From contig CM065817.1 in the NCBI GenBank assembly GCA_033398695.1, forward strand, positions 32,002,231 to 32,066,230: 64,000 nt of DNA. The letters run 5' to 3'. How positions within the stretch are numbered: position 1 is the stretch's first letter; each line of letters opens with the position of its first letter. A model generated the notes under the pieces. That model saw only the letters and a program-made list of their open reading frames with translations, was not told where the DNA came from and searched no databases. The stretch is from Orobanche coerulescens (Eukaryota; Streptophyta; Magnoliopsida; Lamiales; Orobanchaceae). A program made the translations under genes and the position numbers. Shown one piece after another: positions 46,761 to 58,613 of the stretch.

Positions 46761-48158
46761 TGTCACAGGGTGCTTTCCATATTATTCGGAGTACCCGGGA
46801 TTGCCCCGGACTTACAAAGGATTATGTTGGATAGTTGCCCTGTGACACAAATAAGGTTGGGGACGTGCGACAGTGGTCGGCGTCCGGAGGGTGTCCGTGC
46901 ACGAGCAGGACCTTGTGTCGTGGAGTAGAGGGCTTTAGGAGAATATTTTTGTGGAATTCTTGGAGTGGGGAGTTCCTTGGAGTGTTGGAAAGGTCTCCAC
47001 CAAGTTTCACAGCTAGACGGTTCCGTTTGAGTAGCGAACGATGCGAAGGATCAAGATGCTGCAGTGCAGTGGCATTGTAGTAGTTTCAGAATATTGCAGA
47101 GACAATTCCTCACCCCTCGAGTATCGTATGGGGCTGAAACTTTGAGGACTTATAGATAATGTCGTAAGCTACTCTACGGTTCAAGCAGATAAGGATTTGG
47201 AGTTCGTATGAGGGAGTTACACCCGATGTGCTTCCTCGGCCAATCAATGTCTAGTGCAATTACAAGGCATTATTTTTCTAAGCCTATTATACGCGGACAG
47301 TCCTTAGATGGGCAATGGTGGGCAAGCGGCCAGTCTTCCTCGTGCTGTCGAGCACCAAGCGTGCAATCTTCCTAGAGGTAAGGGGGCCTCTAGGGAGCCA
47401 ACTCTAAGCATTCGAAGTGTGCGAGGAGTTCCCGAGCGAGTTGGAAATCGTTAGGGCGGCGTAGGACCTTAGTGGTCTGCGTTGGGCTTAAGGTTGGCAT
47501 GGAGGCTCTAGTGTGACCGAAGGGATGCCGTCGGCCATATACACTTCCTCTATGTCGATAGGGCAATCGAGGCACGCATTTAAATCATACGCCTCGTGAG
47601 CTTACTCGTAAGCATTAGCTATCGGTTCCGGCAATGCTGCGGGGGATCGTTGGCTTGTACATGTGGTTGCGAGACAACACCACATTGCGGATTGAAGGTA
47701 ATAATATGTCGGTATGCGAAGTAGTCCCAAACATCGTGAGGGGCAAATATCTATTGATGGCATGAATCTAAGCCAAGATCTAAAAGGTTGTCCGTCTCGA
47801 GTGAAGTACTCTCAAGGGCGCCAAGGTACTGCACCTAGGAAGTCCCGAGTGAGTGTCAAGCACGAGGAATTGCACTTCGGGCATGCGAGTGACCCTTAGT
47901 GCCGTGTGCCATTGCGGGTTGAGCTTGAAGGGTATTGAGATACTGGCACTTAGTTGGTCGAAGGAAAAGGATAGGTGGGTGCCTAGCGTTTTACGCAGCA
48001 CAATGGACCAGTGCTTCATATCTCTAATGTTGGTATTATATGAAATCTCGTTGAGGGTAGCCGGACGGAGACTCGGAAGTTTCCTAGGCGCACGGGTGAT
48101 TCGTGATCCGCTGCAAGAATTCGACGGCCTGAACCTCAGTGAGCCGCACCCCGTGACA
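46761..48158 (+). mobile_element. 3' LTR of chromovirus-like element
   Basis: TGTCACAGGGTGC...CCCGTGACA, 1,398 bp, directly after the purine tract; nearly colinear with 43330-44728. Confidence 0.88.
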
Positions 48159-50065
48159 AGTAGGCTTGTTGGAGAAAGTGATGAGCGCGTCTTTGGAGAT
48201 AGTCGGCTCCGGGGGTACCACGACATGGACCCCGGCGAACGCCCTCAGTTCGGCCTTCCGCTTTCTGTTCGACATGGTGGAAACCAGGGAAAGTCCCCCG
48301 AGGTTTCCACCTTACGCCTGAAGCATATTGATCCGGCCGCCAGGGTTGATCGGAGGGATTGATTCGTCAGAATACTCCGGTTCGTTCTGCTCTATCCTGG
48401 CGACTGGATTAGGAGGGATCCCATCGTTCTGTCGGCGCTCGCGTCCTCCGGCCCTCTCTGCTCGGGCTCTGGCTTGGTAACCAAGTTATCCAATTTGCCT
48501 TCCTCGAACAGTCTCCAGAGTTGTCTGAGGAGGTCGCGGCACTGGCTGGTGTTATGGTTGGGACTCTTGTTGTAGGCACAAAATTTGCTGCGGTCTAGAT
48601 GACAGTGGTCCCTCATCGGCCTTGGTTTGCTAAGCCATTCACGCCCCTTGATGGCGTTGAAAATGTGGGTCGGAGATAGGTTGAGGTTGCGGAGGAGGTG
48701 AACCTCCACATCCTCGAAAGCTTTGAAATCCCTGGGCGGCTTTGCGATCGCCTTTCTGGGCTTGGCGACCGCCTTTCTCGTGACGGAAGTAGGCGTCTTT
48801 CCTTCCCCGGCAGATCCCTCGCCTAAACGAAGGGTGAGCATCCTCTGCCTAGCCAGAAAATCAGCGGCCTTGACGCGGAAGATCGCGTAGGTCGGGGGGA
48901 TATCCTTCGTAAGATGCCTGAACATGGGCTAATGGCCATAGAATCCCCCTAGAACCGAAAAGAGAGCGAGCTCGTCGCTAATGGGCTCGCCGGTGAGGAC
49001 TATTTCATCCACCCGGTCGATGTAATCTTCGTCGGACTCGTTCTTCCCCTGCCTGATTTTCATCATGTGGTGGGGGCCTTCTGGCCGAGCAACTTTGGCG
49101 GCGAAGTACGACGTGAAGTCGTTCGCCAGTTTCTCAAAACAATTGATCGAGCAAGGCGGCAGTGAGATGTACCACCTATGGACGAGATCGCCCAATGTTA
49201 ATGGGAACATTCGGCACTTCGTCGCGTCCGATGCTCCACATCCAGTCATGTAAATCCGGAACTTGCTTAAATGGGTCTCAGGATCCGATCTCCCCTCATA
49301 TAGAGGTGTTTGAGGGGGAGCGATCTTCGGTTGAACTGGGGCGAGCTCGATCTGGGCCGCGAGTGGCTCACTTGGTCCAGCGATCGTTCTCTTGGCGCCT
49401 GCCCCAGTTTCTAGGAGCGCTTCATTTCGCCGAGTCAAGGCCGCATGGCGGCCATCGCGTAGCTCGATCGTCGCTGATTGGCTCTCGGAGTGGGAGCCAA
49501 GGCGATCGTGTACCGATCTCCTGGCCCCATGGTAGGTGACGAGCTCTCCGCCACCGAGCTCAATTCTTGGGCGAGTGGGAGCCCGTCGGCCGGCCTGTCT
49601 TCTGGGAGTCGGGTATGCCGAACTCCTGGTAATGGATTCGGACTCCGATGTCTCCCGGCTGGGGCTGGAATGGCCCGGTCGCCACGAGGGATCACTCCCT
49701 AGGCGACTGAAGACGGAATTGTCCCGCCTTACGAGAGCCTTCTCCGGCGACTCGGGGCTTTCTGACGATTTCTCGACATATAGCCCCTTGAGCTTCCGCT
49801 TGCCAGCTCGGCGGATGGCTGATGGAGTAATGGTGGGCGAGTCGCATGCCCTCCGTCGCTCCCTGAGGATGGCCATAGCCTCCTCGATCTGTTCCGCGGT
49901 CTGGAACTGATCGAGTGAGAGGCTGGGTCCGTCCCTCAGGGGCGGGACTGAGAGTCTAGTGTCGCCGCGGTCACCTTCTGTCGTTGGTTGGGATTCGGTC
50001 TGGGCCGGAATGAGAGGTCCGGCAGATCGCAGGGTGGCTCTTTTTGAGGTCGTGGCAGATGTCAT
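48159..50065 (-). pseudogene. Tat gag (with protease N-end remnant)
   Basis: The likely start is the ATG at 50065 (MTSATTSKRATLRSAG). An arginine-rich, disordered N-terminus (about 230 residues) precedes the capsid-like gag domain at 49240-48932: INCFEKLANDFTSYFAAKVA and GKNESDEDYIDRVDEIVL. A single in-frame TAG (48929-48931) follows, then the same frame continues from 48925 with a zinc-knuckle-like CAYNKSPNHNTSQCRDLL at about 48575, ending at 48392. In another frame, 48275-48160 reads into the pol N-end (TISKDALITFSNKPT) up to the chromovirus-like insertion. The PBS lies 112 bp upstream of the ATG. The stops make Gag non-functional. Confidence 0.87.
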
Positions 50066-50176
50066 GTTTCTGAAGGCCTTTTCTTTGAAGAACAGTGAGT
50101 GTTTCTTTAAGTATATGCCCCGGAGAATAGTGAGTGTTCTTCGAGACGGTCGGAATAAAAATGAAGGTCGAGATCC

Positions 50177-50192
50177 CCTTCTTCTAGCGCCA
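50177..50192 (-). other. Primer-binding site of Tat element
   Basis: On minus, TTGGCGCTAGAAGAAGGGG begins within three bases of the 5' LTR end. A TGGCGC start is usual for Ty3/gypsy primer sites; the tRNA is not assigned here. Confidence 0.7.
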
Positions 50193-50194
50193 AT

Positions 50195-51103
50195 TGTTGT
50201 TACCCAAAATATTATCCGGAGATGATATTGCTGGAATGGTCGAGTAACAAACAAATGCGAGAACACTTCCGTGGGAAAGTAAATAACACAAGATTTGCCG
50301 GGGTTGTTAGTCCCGGGCTTGAATGCTCTCGCGAGATGTTATTAATATAAATACTTTGGAGTACAAATATTAATGTTAGAATACTATTACAATGAGTGTA
50401 AAGATTCTAGTTATCTTAGCTATGGAGCGTGAAGATTGCCGGAAGAACCAGATATGAAGCTCTGTGATTTCTTGCTATTTGGTGTTCTGTATAGGTGAAT
50501 GAGTTTTGTCCAGTAAGTCTACTGTTTTCAGAATGTCTCTCTCTCTGTACGTTCTTCACCCCTTTTGGCCACTGTTGGAGGCCTCCTATTTATAGGAGAA
50601 AAGGTTGCTGGGTCCTCTCCGGCGATCGCGGGCGACCGCCGTTTTCTATATTAGAATAAGGTGGGCGATCGTCCCGTCACGTGGGACTGTCCCCTTAAAG
50701 TCTGAGGCTGCTGCTGGCAGCCAGCTGTGCGAGCCAATGGGAAACCTGCATGCGTCCTGAGTCGCTGTCTGGGGAGGACCCACCTTGTACCTTTCGGCGG
50801 GCCTGTCGGTAGGTGTGAGATTGGTGACAGGCTGGGGTCAAAGGCCTTATCTTGCGGCGCCTTTTGTGGATCTGCACGTGGGTCTACGTCCGAGATTCGG
50901 TCTTCGAAGACTTTGACGGGTGTCGGATTCACATGCAGTATGGGACGATCGTCTACAGTCAGATATCATTGGTGATCGCCAGATGCCTACAGATGATCAC
51001 CTTGGACGCCGATCGCTAGGTGCTTGCCCAGCGTCTGTCTTCTTTGGCTGGCTCCTGACCATCATGTCGATCGCCAGCGAGGCGTATAAATCGCCGCACA
51101 ACA
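50195..51103 (-). mobile_element. 5' LTR of Tat element
   Basis: 909 bp, same termini as 12989-13902, with TATA box at 50594-50587 (minus). Scattered point substitutions relative to the other LTR indicate an old insertion. Followed by duplication GACAA at 51104-51108. Confidence 0.93.
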
Positions 51104-51866
51104 GACAACAAAAATTATTAAATAAAATTCAAAATTTCCAAACATTTTTCATAGAGACAAATAGTTGTACTCCTCATATCTTAATAATGTATTTCTTGTA
51201 ATCTTTGAAAAATACAGAGGAAACATGTACCTTGGTATAATTAGCAATGATAAGATTTTTTGGCCATGAAATAAGGCCACCTAAAGCCTCCCCAACCAAG
51301 CTTACATCTTCAATGGGCATTGGGACTTTGGCACTAGGATCTCAAACCTCCTCAACTACTACCTTAATCAAATGAGCAGGTAAAGAGGCACAATGCAGGG
51401 TAGAACCTCCCTGGTGAACTATCTCGATAGCTACTAGATGGAGAGGAGGCTCGTCCTTGTAGAACCCAAATTGATAACTGTCTCTAGTCGGAATCTCCTC
51501 GTGATGGACAAGAAGCCATATCAACACAATTCCCTTTGGTGCTGACACAGATAATATGATCAGGTGTATCTTTATCGATATTAGGTTGTTGTGAATGAGC
51601 ATCCAAAGAATCTAATATCTGGCCGAATTGTTTCATGAAATCTTACATGACATCTAGTGTAATCTTCTTCCTTATTTGCTCCAAGACATCTTCACTAATT
51701 GATGATGACGATCCATGTAAAGATCGTCCAAAATAATCCCGAATACCAACACCAAATTCAATGCCACGAACACGTTGGGTGCTCCGGCCTCCCAATGACA
51801 GTGGCAATATATCCTATCGTCTCTCAAGAATGAAGGTACCCTGCATATACTGTTGCTCCAACTCAT
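51104..51866 (-). pseudogene. CACTA second ORF, middle part
   Basis: Minus-strand blocks EAGAPNVFVALNLVLVFGII (about 51800) and SAPKGIVLIWLLVHHEEIPT (about 51545), then IEDVSLVGEALGGLISWPKN just below 51330. These resemble the central part of the second protein of plant CACTA elements (the '...V..A.G..V.WP..L' block). Stops break the frame, and AT-rich intron-like DNA follows at 51104-51230, where the Tat element lies. Confidence 0.6.
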
Positions 51867-52068
51867 CCTACAAAAGAACGATTTGCATGTTCAAATGAAT
51901 TTTAATACTTAAACTATAGTTTGTTACTGAATTCAAATGTATTATTTTTATTTTTACTTTAAAAGGTACTTTATATATATTTCTGATATTGAATTGAATC
52001 CGGAATTATTTTAATAGGTACTTTAAGTATCTATTTTTACTTTAAAGTGTAATAAATATATCTTATTT
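51867..52068. other. AT-rich spacer in CACTA element
   Basis: No coding signal. Repeated 'taggtactttaa-tat' words and long A/T runs suggest intron or intergenic DNA between the two CACTA ORFs. Confidence 0.5.
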
Positions 52069-52111
52069 TTATTTTAAAATGTACTTTAAACATATTGTCA
52101 TTTGAGTCGGA

Positions 52112-52152
<41 letters not shown>

Positions 52153-52600
52153 ACATTCATGGGACTTTAAGCCAACTAATTTAAGATCTGACAATGATAC
52201 TACTCTTAATATTTGAAGAGTAACCTTGTGGCACTTTAATGCCTCGTAAACATTTGTAAAAACTAATTTTCTCTTTTTTTGATAAGGTATAGCACGTTGG
52301 AAGGAGATAAGTTCGTTTACCAACTGACTGAGGATGCATACTCATTTCCTTTAAGTATTGACGAGTTTGGATGCCATCCTTTGTTTTGCCTTTAATATTA
52401 AGAAGTGTGCCGATCACACTATTGCACACATTTTTCTCGACATGCATAACATTTATGCAGTGTTTAACATTTTGATTTCTCTAATATGGAAGATCAAATA
52501 AGACCTCTTCTTCCAAATCTTGTCTCATAAGACTTATTTTTTGGTTTTCCCAAATATAGTAATCATATACTTCATGCGATAATACACTTGCTCACCCGTT
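52069..52600 (-). pseudogene. CACTA transposase TNP2, C-terminal part
   Basis: Minus-strand frames give MHVEKNVCNSVIGTLLNIKG and YTLSKKEKISFYKCLRGIKV, strong TNP2 signatures at the junction between transposase_21 and the downstream domain, then LKLVGLKSHECLIY in a neighbouring frame. Upstream, the frame continues across the solo LTR into 56298 onwards. A (TA)n microsatellite follows. Confidence 0.85.
52112..52151. repeat. (TA)n microsatellite
   Basis: About 19 uninterrupted TA units. Confidence 0.95.
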
Positions 52601-53584
52601 AACGGTGTAACACCCCCAGATTTAACCGGAAATATTACAGCGTCGTGGGCCCCGAGATGGAACCCACAAGGCTAAAAGAAATTTTCGCAAACATTTACAA
52701 ATGCCCAAGAGGCCAACGACGGTACTATCTTTAAAAATTCACAAAGACATATAAAATCCATTTATCAAAAACCGTCGTAAAAACTCTTTTGAAATCGCAA
52801 GGCCAAACAGCCGACACTCAAAAGTTTAGAAAACGATTTCCAAAGTAATCTCAGTTACCAGATACCAAAAGAGCATTTCAAAATACTCACGCAATGGAAA
52901 AAAACAACCATAAAGATACTCTAGCAGCGGAATACAAGAACCGATCAAGAAACTCAATGCACAGAACATGTCCTAGCCAGTATCCTCCGGGAAGCTCATC
53001 TCTTCACGACCGCTACAAGCTCGATACTCCGAGAACCTAAAAAGGAATCCCACGACGGGGTCAGCCATAATATCCAACAATGATAACTGTCACATCACAT
53101 TTATAATAACATACCAATGAGAATACAACGTAAGAATACGACCAACGTAATCTTACCGCCATGACTTTGCTTACTCAAGAAATTCTCATCAGAATAACCA
53201 TTATCACATTTCACATCCTGTACTCGATTAACCAATAAACTCGAACATAATATCTGTATTGTACCTCAAACAATACTCAAGATTCTCAAACTGTCATCAC
53301 CAACTCACGATACGGAAATATACCATTACCGACCAATACGATCCATCGAATAACATCATCAAATCCCAAGACGATAACCGATTTTCCATCAAAGACAAAT
53401 ACCAAGGAAAATACGGAACATACCTCGAGATATGAAGTGCCACGACAATCATATCGGTCTAATCCGAGATCAGATCAATGCAATACGGACACGGTCCTAA
53501 CACAAGACCTACAAATGCATACTCATATGACCACGTCAATATGATCACGGAATATCAATCATGTATACTCAATGGAAATCAAGC

Positions 53585-53905
53585 GATCCAAACGCCTCGG
53601 CATAGATCCCTTTGTTGATCCTATCGATCAACATAAGGTGGATAACTAACAATACACATATGAACAACAACATATGATACAATCAATGATGCGAATTCAC
53701 AAGATTCCATCAACACAATCTGTAATCCAACGATCCAGCGCCCTCGGCATAGATCCCCATGATGATCCCGTCGAACCAACGCATGGTGGAAAACACGTCC
53801 AACGATCCAGCGCCTCAAGATAGATCCTCATGATGATCCCGTCGAACCAACGCATGATGGACATTCGATCCAGCGCCCTCGGATAGATCCTCATAATCCC
53901 ATCGG
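53585..53905. repeat. Spaced ~75-bp repeats in solo LTR
   Basis: Four degenerate copies of a unit containing 'cgatccagcgcctcg-atagatcctcatgatgatcccgtcgaaccaacgcat' begin near 53585, 53728, 53800 and 53865. They explain the parallel arginine- and tryptophan-rich frames on the minus strand, which are not genes. Confidence 0.8.
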
Positions 53906-54715
53906 ATTATTTACACAACATAAACAACACAATATGCATACACATATGCAAATCAACACGTTCATCAACATGAACAACATAACATGCACGACAGCATGAA
54001 AAATTAATAGGACGAAATCAAGTTCAACAACATGAAAGAAAGTGTACGAGACCAAAATAAATAACATTAAACAATAATCAATACGGAATACTTGCCCCGA
54101 GTCCTTCTGGAGCAACCACGATGTCCAAACATCACCGACGATTATCCTCAATTCTCGGCGTTCCAAACGTCTAATGAACTATAGATACTCATATCCTCGT
54201 CTTTACCATAATGTAACCTCGATACTCGAACATACCAATAATTGAGATAAAGCATATACATTATGATTTACCTCCCAGAATCGAAAGAACGATATGCGAT
54301 CCGAATACCCAGAGTTCACAATAATAATCATCGCTATATGCATTATAAACGAAATGAAATCAAAACCATTCATTAAATATTATAATCAAGCAAGTAATAA
54401 CTTGCCTCGATACCGATACCACGAAGCTGCTGCCGAACACACTGCCTTTGTCTACGAGCTCCTCATCCCCGATCAAAAGCAATACAATGGACATACTCGA
54501 ACACAACCACAATATCTGGTTATAATCACCGATCAATAATCTCAACCTATCGAAGAAATCAAATAACACATATCCGATAACAATCAACAACCGACAAAAC
54601 TAACCAATCGAACTCAACGGTTCAACACAACCTCGAATAAACGCAATGTAACAAACCAAATCAAACCATCACGAATTCATAATCAAAACACAAAAATCTT
54701 GCACTATCGCCTACT

Positions 54716-55990
54716 TAGCGCGCACGTTAAACGCATAACATAGCGTGCGCTAAGTTGTCCGTTAGCGTGCGCTAGCGGTAAGCTTAGCGTGCGTTAATGC
54801 CGTCTGATGGCATGCATTCCAAACATCGACTCACATCTTGCGACTACGAATCCGAATGAAGGGAGACATAAATCCCCATATCTCTTGAAGATAAACGACC
54901 CCATAATTATCACAATGATCATGTCAATGTCCATATATCAATAACAACCTCAATAATCAAACCGACTCGATAACAAGGATCATATCATGCTAAATCTGAA
55001 TTCAACCTAGTATCATGATTCATCTCATCTAAATCGACCAATATAATTACCAAGATTCGAAATCCTTCTTAGATCGTGTTAAATGAATCAACATCCTTAT
55101 GGTATGAAGAATCTTAACTAACATCCGAAACTCTTATCAAAATTCCATTGAATCTCATATAACATCATCATATGATTATCCAACATGCTCCTTGCATGAA
55201 ATCATCCAAGAAAAATGAACCACTAACGAAGGAATACGAAGATTACCTGGTTTAGATGAACAAAAAAGAAGAACATTAGAACTCCATCCAAAGAATCATG
55301 AACAACTTGAAGGACAAGGCTTGAATCCATGCTCTCCATCTTAATCTTGTTAAAGATCACCATCTCTCAGTGTTTGAGACCTCAAACCTCTTTCTAAAAA
55401 CTCTCTCTCTCGGTTGCAAGGAAGGAATGGACGAAATGCTTCATAACACCCTTCTGTCCCTTTTTATAATATTCATTATTAGCGTGCGCTAACATCTCAT
55501 ATTTAGCGTGCGCTACCGCCTTAGCGTGCGCTAACTGACTTTGTTAGCGTGCGCTATCGAAGCCCAGAGGCTACTGCCTTGCTTCGTAAACTAGCTTACG
55601 TACGTAATGCCCATGCATTAACGTACGTAAAACATCCTGCCTAGCGTCGCAAGTCATTTACCTTAGCGTGCGCTAATACCCGATTGACTTGCTACGATCT
55701 ACACCTACCACGAAGATGCTCGTGACCCCACCAAAGAAATCAACCAATAAAGCCAAGATTCCCTATTGACCGATATATAGTTAGCGTGCGCTAATCAACA
55801 TGCATTAGCGTGCGCTAACACTACATTACAACATCTGTTGACTTATCAGAACGTGCGCCGAAAGTGGCCTGGTCCACGCGTAGATTCCTTCCGATCGGAC
55901 TGTATTAGCGTGCGTTATCTTATATTCGTAGCGTGCGCTAATCCTGCACGATAGCGTGCGCTACTCATGATTATTAGCGTGCGCTAATAA
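54716..55990 (-). repeat. Palindrome array E in solo LTR
   Basis: About seventeen copies of TTAGCGTGCGCTAA or variants in two clusters (54716-54800 and 55480-55990). Many are exact, with TG in the centre on plus (CA in LTR sense). Two taacgtacgtaa variants near 55590-55630 match variants in array D. Confidence 0.93.
55461..55468 (-). promoter_or_regulatory. TATA box of solo LTR
   Basis: TATAAAAA on minus (context ATATTATAAAAAGGGAC), immediately downstream of the main palindrome cluster in LTR sense. Inferred core promoter. Confidence 0.65.
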
Positions 55991-56297
55991 TGTTACACTT
56001 AGCCATTTCCAATCATTCTGCTTTGTCTCGACATACCGAAAACACATATACACTTACTGAATACATATACTGAATCCAATAATATTCTTATACGATATAC
56101 TCTATATCAGAAGTACGATAACCTGATACACGATATCCTCAAATGTAACTGTCGACCAGATACGACAATTATACCGATACTGACATCTCAGTCCTTTATT
56201 TATTTTATTCCTACTGTACAGATTCCACGCTGTACAATATAACTCGAATAAAATAATATCAAACAACAGTAGTAGAAATTCCGGATATTACAAACGG

Positions 56298-57660
56298 TGT
56301 CGGTGCTAGTCCATCATCCTGACATCCATTAAAATCTTTTCTTAATTTACGATATGGGTGACGGCGATTGAGAAACCTCCAATGTTAATTGTAAATTATT
56401 TTCCTCCCATGTTTCAACTGAACGTAGCTTGTATTTTCTTCATACATAGGACATGCATGATGTCCCTTCACACTATATCCGTTAATTGTACAAAATAACA
56501 TTGCACGTAGCTTGAAACTTTGCTGGAGGTACCCATCAAATACGTCAACCCCTTCATCCCACATCATTCTCAAGTCATCAATCAACAGATAAACGGCTAT
56601 GTCATTTTCTGGCTATTTTGGTCCTGAAATCATCATTGATAACATAACGTATTTCCGCTTCATGCATAAAAAATGAGGTAGATTATAGATCACAAGTAGA
56701 ACAGGCCATGAGCTACGCTTAAAACTTAAGTTACCAAATGGATTCATTCCATCTGTGGCAAGTTCGAGCCTAAGATTTCTAGGCTCACCCCCGAAATCTG
56801 GAAATAAATGATCTATTTTTTTCCATTGTGCGGAATCAGCCGGATGACGAACTAGTCTTTCACATTTTCTCACGTCTGCATGCCATGTGAGGTTCTTTGC
56901 ATCATCTCTGTTACCAAACAACCGCTTGAACCTCAGAAAAATTGGAAGATATCATAACACCTTAGCAGGAGGCCCTCGTGTGCTCTCTCCATCACTCTAA
57001 TCATCGCCACTTTGTATCGTGATGCCCCACGCCTAGGACACTTATGAAATGTTTCATACTCTTTTCTGTACGATATGCAATCATTAGGGCAAACATGTAT
57101 TTCTTATACTCTAGACCCATCGGACACAAACATTCTTCACCTCATAAGTACGAGTAGGCAATTTGTTGCCTTTTGGAAGCATCTCGTGCATGAGCTCAAG
57201 AAATTCAGAGAAACTTTTATCACTCCATCCATTTCTTGCCTTCACATTAACCAACTTTAACATAACAGGCATCGTGTGAAGTTTCACAAACCAGATATAA
57301 GGGAGTCTCCGAATCACTTTTCAACGCGTCATAAACATGTGCTCATTGGGATGATTCTTGTCCAATATCACGAATCATGTCTTCAAATTAATCACCATCT
57401 ATATCTACATGTATGTCTTCAACATCTAATAATTCTCCATGTCATATCCATATCGTATAGTTCGTATTTATTCCATCACAAATAAGATGTTCATGAATTG
57501 TGTCAGCTTCATGTTGACTCCCGTTCATACACTTCACACAAGGACAAAAATATCTTTCATCTGGTTCCGGGCGATTTTTTCGAGCAAATTCAAAAAATTG
57601 TTCAACTCCATTATCATCTTCATCACTCATGCGACTTACATTCATCCAACTTCTATCCAT
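56298..57660 (-). pseudogene. CACTA transposase TNP2, N-terminal and central parts
   Basis: Starts MDRSWMNVSRMSDEDDNGVE with the transposon-associated domain and its cysteines (FCPCVKCMNG, about 57540). Then come RNGWSDKSFSEFLELMHEML (57235), LVRHPADSAQWKKIDHLFPD (56845) with LRLELATDGMNPFGNLS, and DDLRMMWDEGVDVFDGYLQQ (56580) with NGYSVKGHHACPMYEENTS, all TNP2 (transposase_21) landmarks. Several stops and shifts separate the blocks, so it is a pseudogene. The last block continues beyond the solo LTR at 52600. TNP2 would bind the ends and catalyse cut-and-paste movement. Confidence 0.9.
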
Positions 57661-58613
57661 TTCTTTTTTTCCGTTGCAACTAGCTTAGTTTCCATTTTAA
57701 TTATTACTTTGTGAAGATTGTCAACTAATTCAGCACTATATGCATGGAGAAGATCCTTAAGATGAAAGTTAGTATCTATCCTAAATGGAGAAGATCCTTA
57801 AAAAGTTAACCACGTCTATCCCAACTTACCTAATAAGCTAATTTTACAAGTACAATGGTGTTATTATACGCATGAAAATATTATGTGAGCGAGAAACAAT
57901 TTTCATGGAGTGCATTATTTCATAACATTTCCTTATAAACAATTTGGAAAGAACCAAATTATTTTATGTCCTAGTGATCCTTTAACAACAAGAATTAACA
58001 AACAATTTTCAGAAAGAAAAAAATCTAGAAGTAACCTAGATGCCAAAATCTCAAATAAACACCTTGAAAATAAACAAAAAAAAAAAAATCAAGAATGATG
58101 CTTTAATACAATGTATATCGTAAGATATCAACTAAATTAAAAGTTTATAAATTATTCAAGCATTACATACCTCTTTATTGAACTGAAAATTCTGCAAGTC
58201 CACCAGCGACTGTGAGGAGCGGCACGTGTCAACGAAATGGTGAAAGTAAGAAACAACGGTATGAATGGAAATGGTGAAAGGGACGTGACAAGGAGCAGGG
58301 AGAGAAATGGCAGCAAGGTGAAGGGGTTGGGCGATCTGGTATCAACGCTGAGGCGAAGAGGGTGGGAGATTCGACGGACGGCGATTGTGATCTAGGGCTT
58401 TATTGTTTTTTTTTTCATTTTTTTTTTGAGGTCCTGTGCACTGCGTCGGATGAAACACGCACGCACACACACCCATATGGGTATATGTAATCGAACGGTT
58501 GAGATGCAGCACAGCACGGTGCTGTGCTGCCGAGGATCCCAACTCATATTAATTTGGGTTTTTCGTAGCGGAAGCATTTTCTTGGGCGGGGGTGCTCGCA
58601 GTATAGCAACACT
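57661..58613 (-). other. CACTA 5' flank / leader
   Basis: No conserved coding sequence. The DNA is AT-rich to about 58150, then more G-rich with purine-rich words (ggtgaaa, agggagagaaatgg) to 58400. Short frames on both strands look spurious. Confidence 0.55.

Larger units (their letters stand above)
43330..48158 (+). mobile_element. Non-autonomous chromovirus-like LTR element inside Tat
   Basis: Two nearly identical 1.4-kb LTRs (43330-44728 and 46761-48158), TGTCACAGGG...CCCGTGACA, bound a 2.0-kb internal region. The flanks GTAG (43326-43329 and 48160-48163) look like the target duplication; the fifth base differs. The purine tract GAGAGGGGGAGGA before the right LTR, preceded by 'gacgaggacgtcaacgg', resembles the end of chromovirus pol genes. 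No polymerase, integrase or gag is readable, so it depends on a relative. It splits the Tat element between gag and pol. Confidence 0.88.
12989..51103 (-). mobile_element. Tat-lineage Ty3/gypsy retrotransposon carrying two nested elements
   Basis: Minus-strand element: 5' LTR 51103-50195, PBS, gag, pol with a second RNase H, antisense extra ORF, PPT, 3' LTR 13902-12989, and duplication GACAA. A second RNase H and an antisense extra ORF are hallmarks of the Tat clade (Retand/Grande/Ogre relatives). Two later insertions inflate it: a Tekay-like element (14110-35488, duplication CGTCG) and a chromovirus-like element (43330-48158). Without them it would be roughly 12 kb. Its LTRs differ by scattered substitutions, a few percent by eye, more than the nested elements, as expected from the nesting order. 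Stops in gag and pol show it is inactive. Confidence 0.93.
52606..56292 (-). mobile_element. Solo LTR, long gypsy family with palindrome array
   Basis: 3,687-bp LTR, TGTAACACCCCC...CGGATATTACA on plus, flanked by the perfect duplication AACGG (52601-52605 and 56293-56297). With it and one duplication discounted, the CACTA transposase frame is continuous. Orientation follows from the related elements with PBS and PPT. It carries array E and a TATA box, and three 'ccagcgcc-tcg-atagatcc-cat-atgatcc--tcga-caacg' repeats near 53585-53900. Confidence 0.95.

Noticed and set aside
49065..50225. Several plus-strand frames of 60-125 codons
   Set aside because: They are antisense shadows of the Tat gag; protein similarity is on the minus strand only.
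53621..53894. Two similar 65-codon minus frames
   Set aside because: They arise from the 75-bp tandem units of the solo LTR.
58460..58490. cacacacaccc tract as a telomere-like repeat
   Set aside because: Too short and not the plant TTTAGGG motif.
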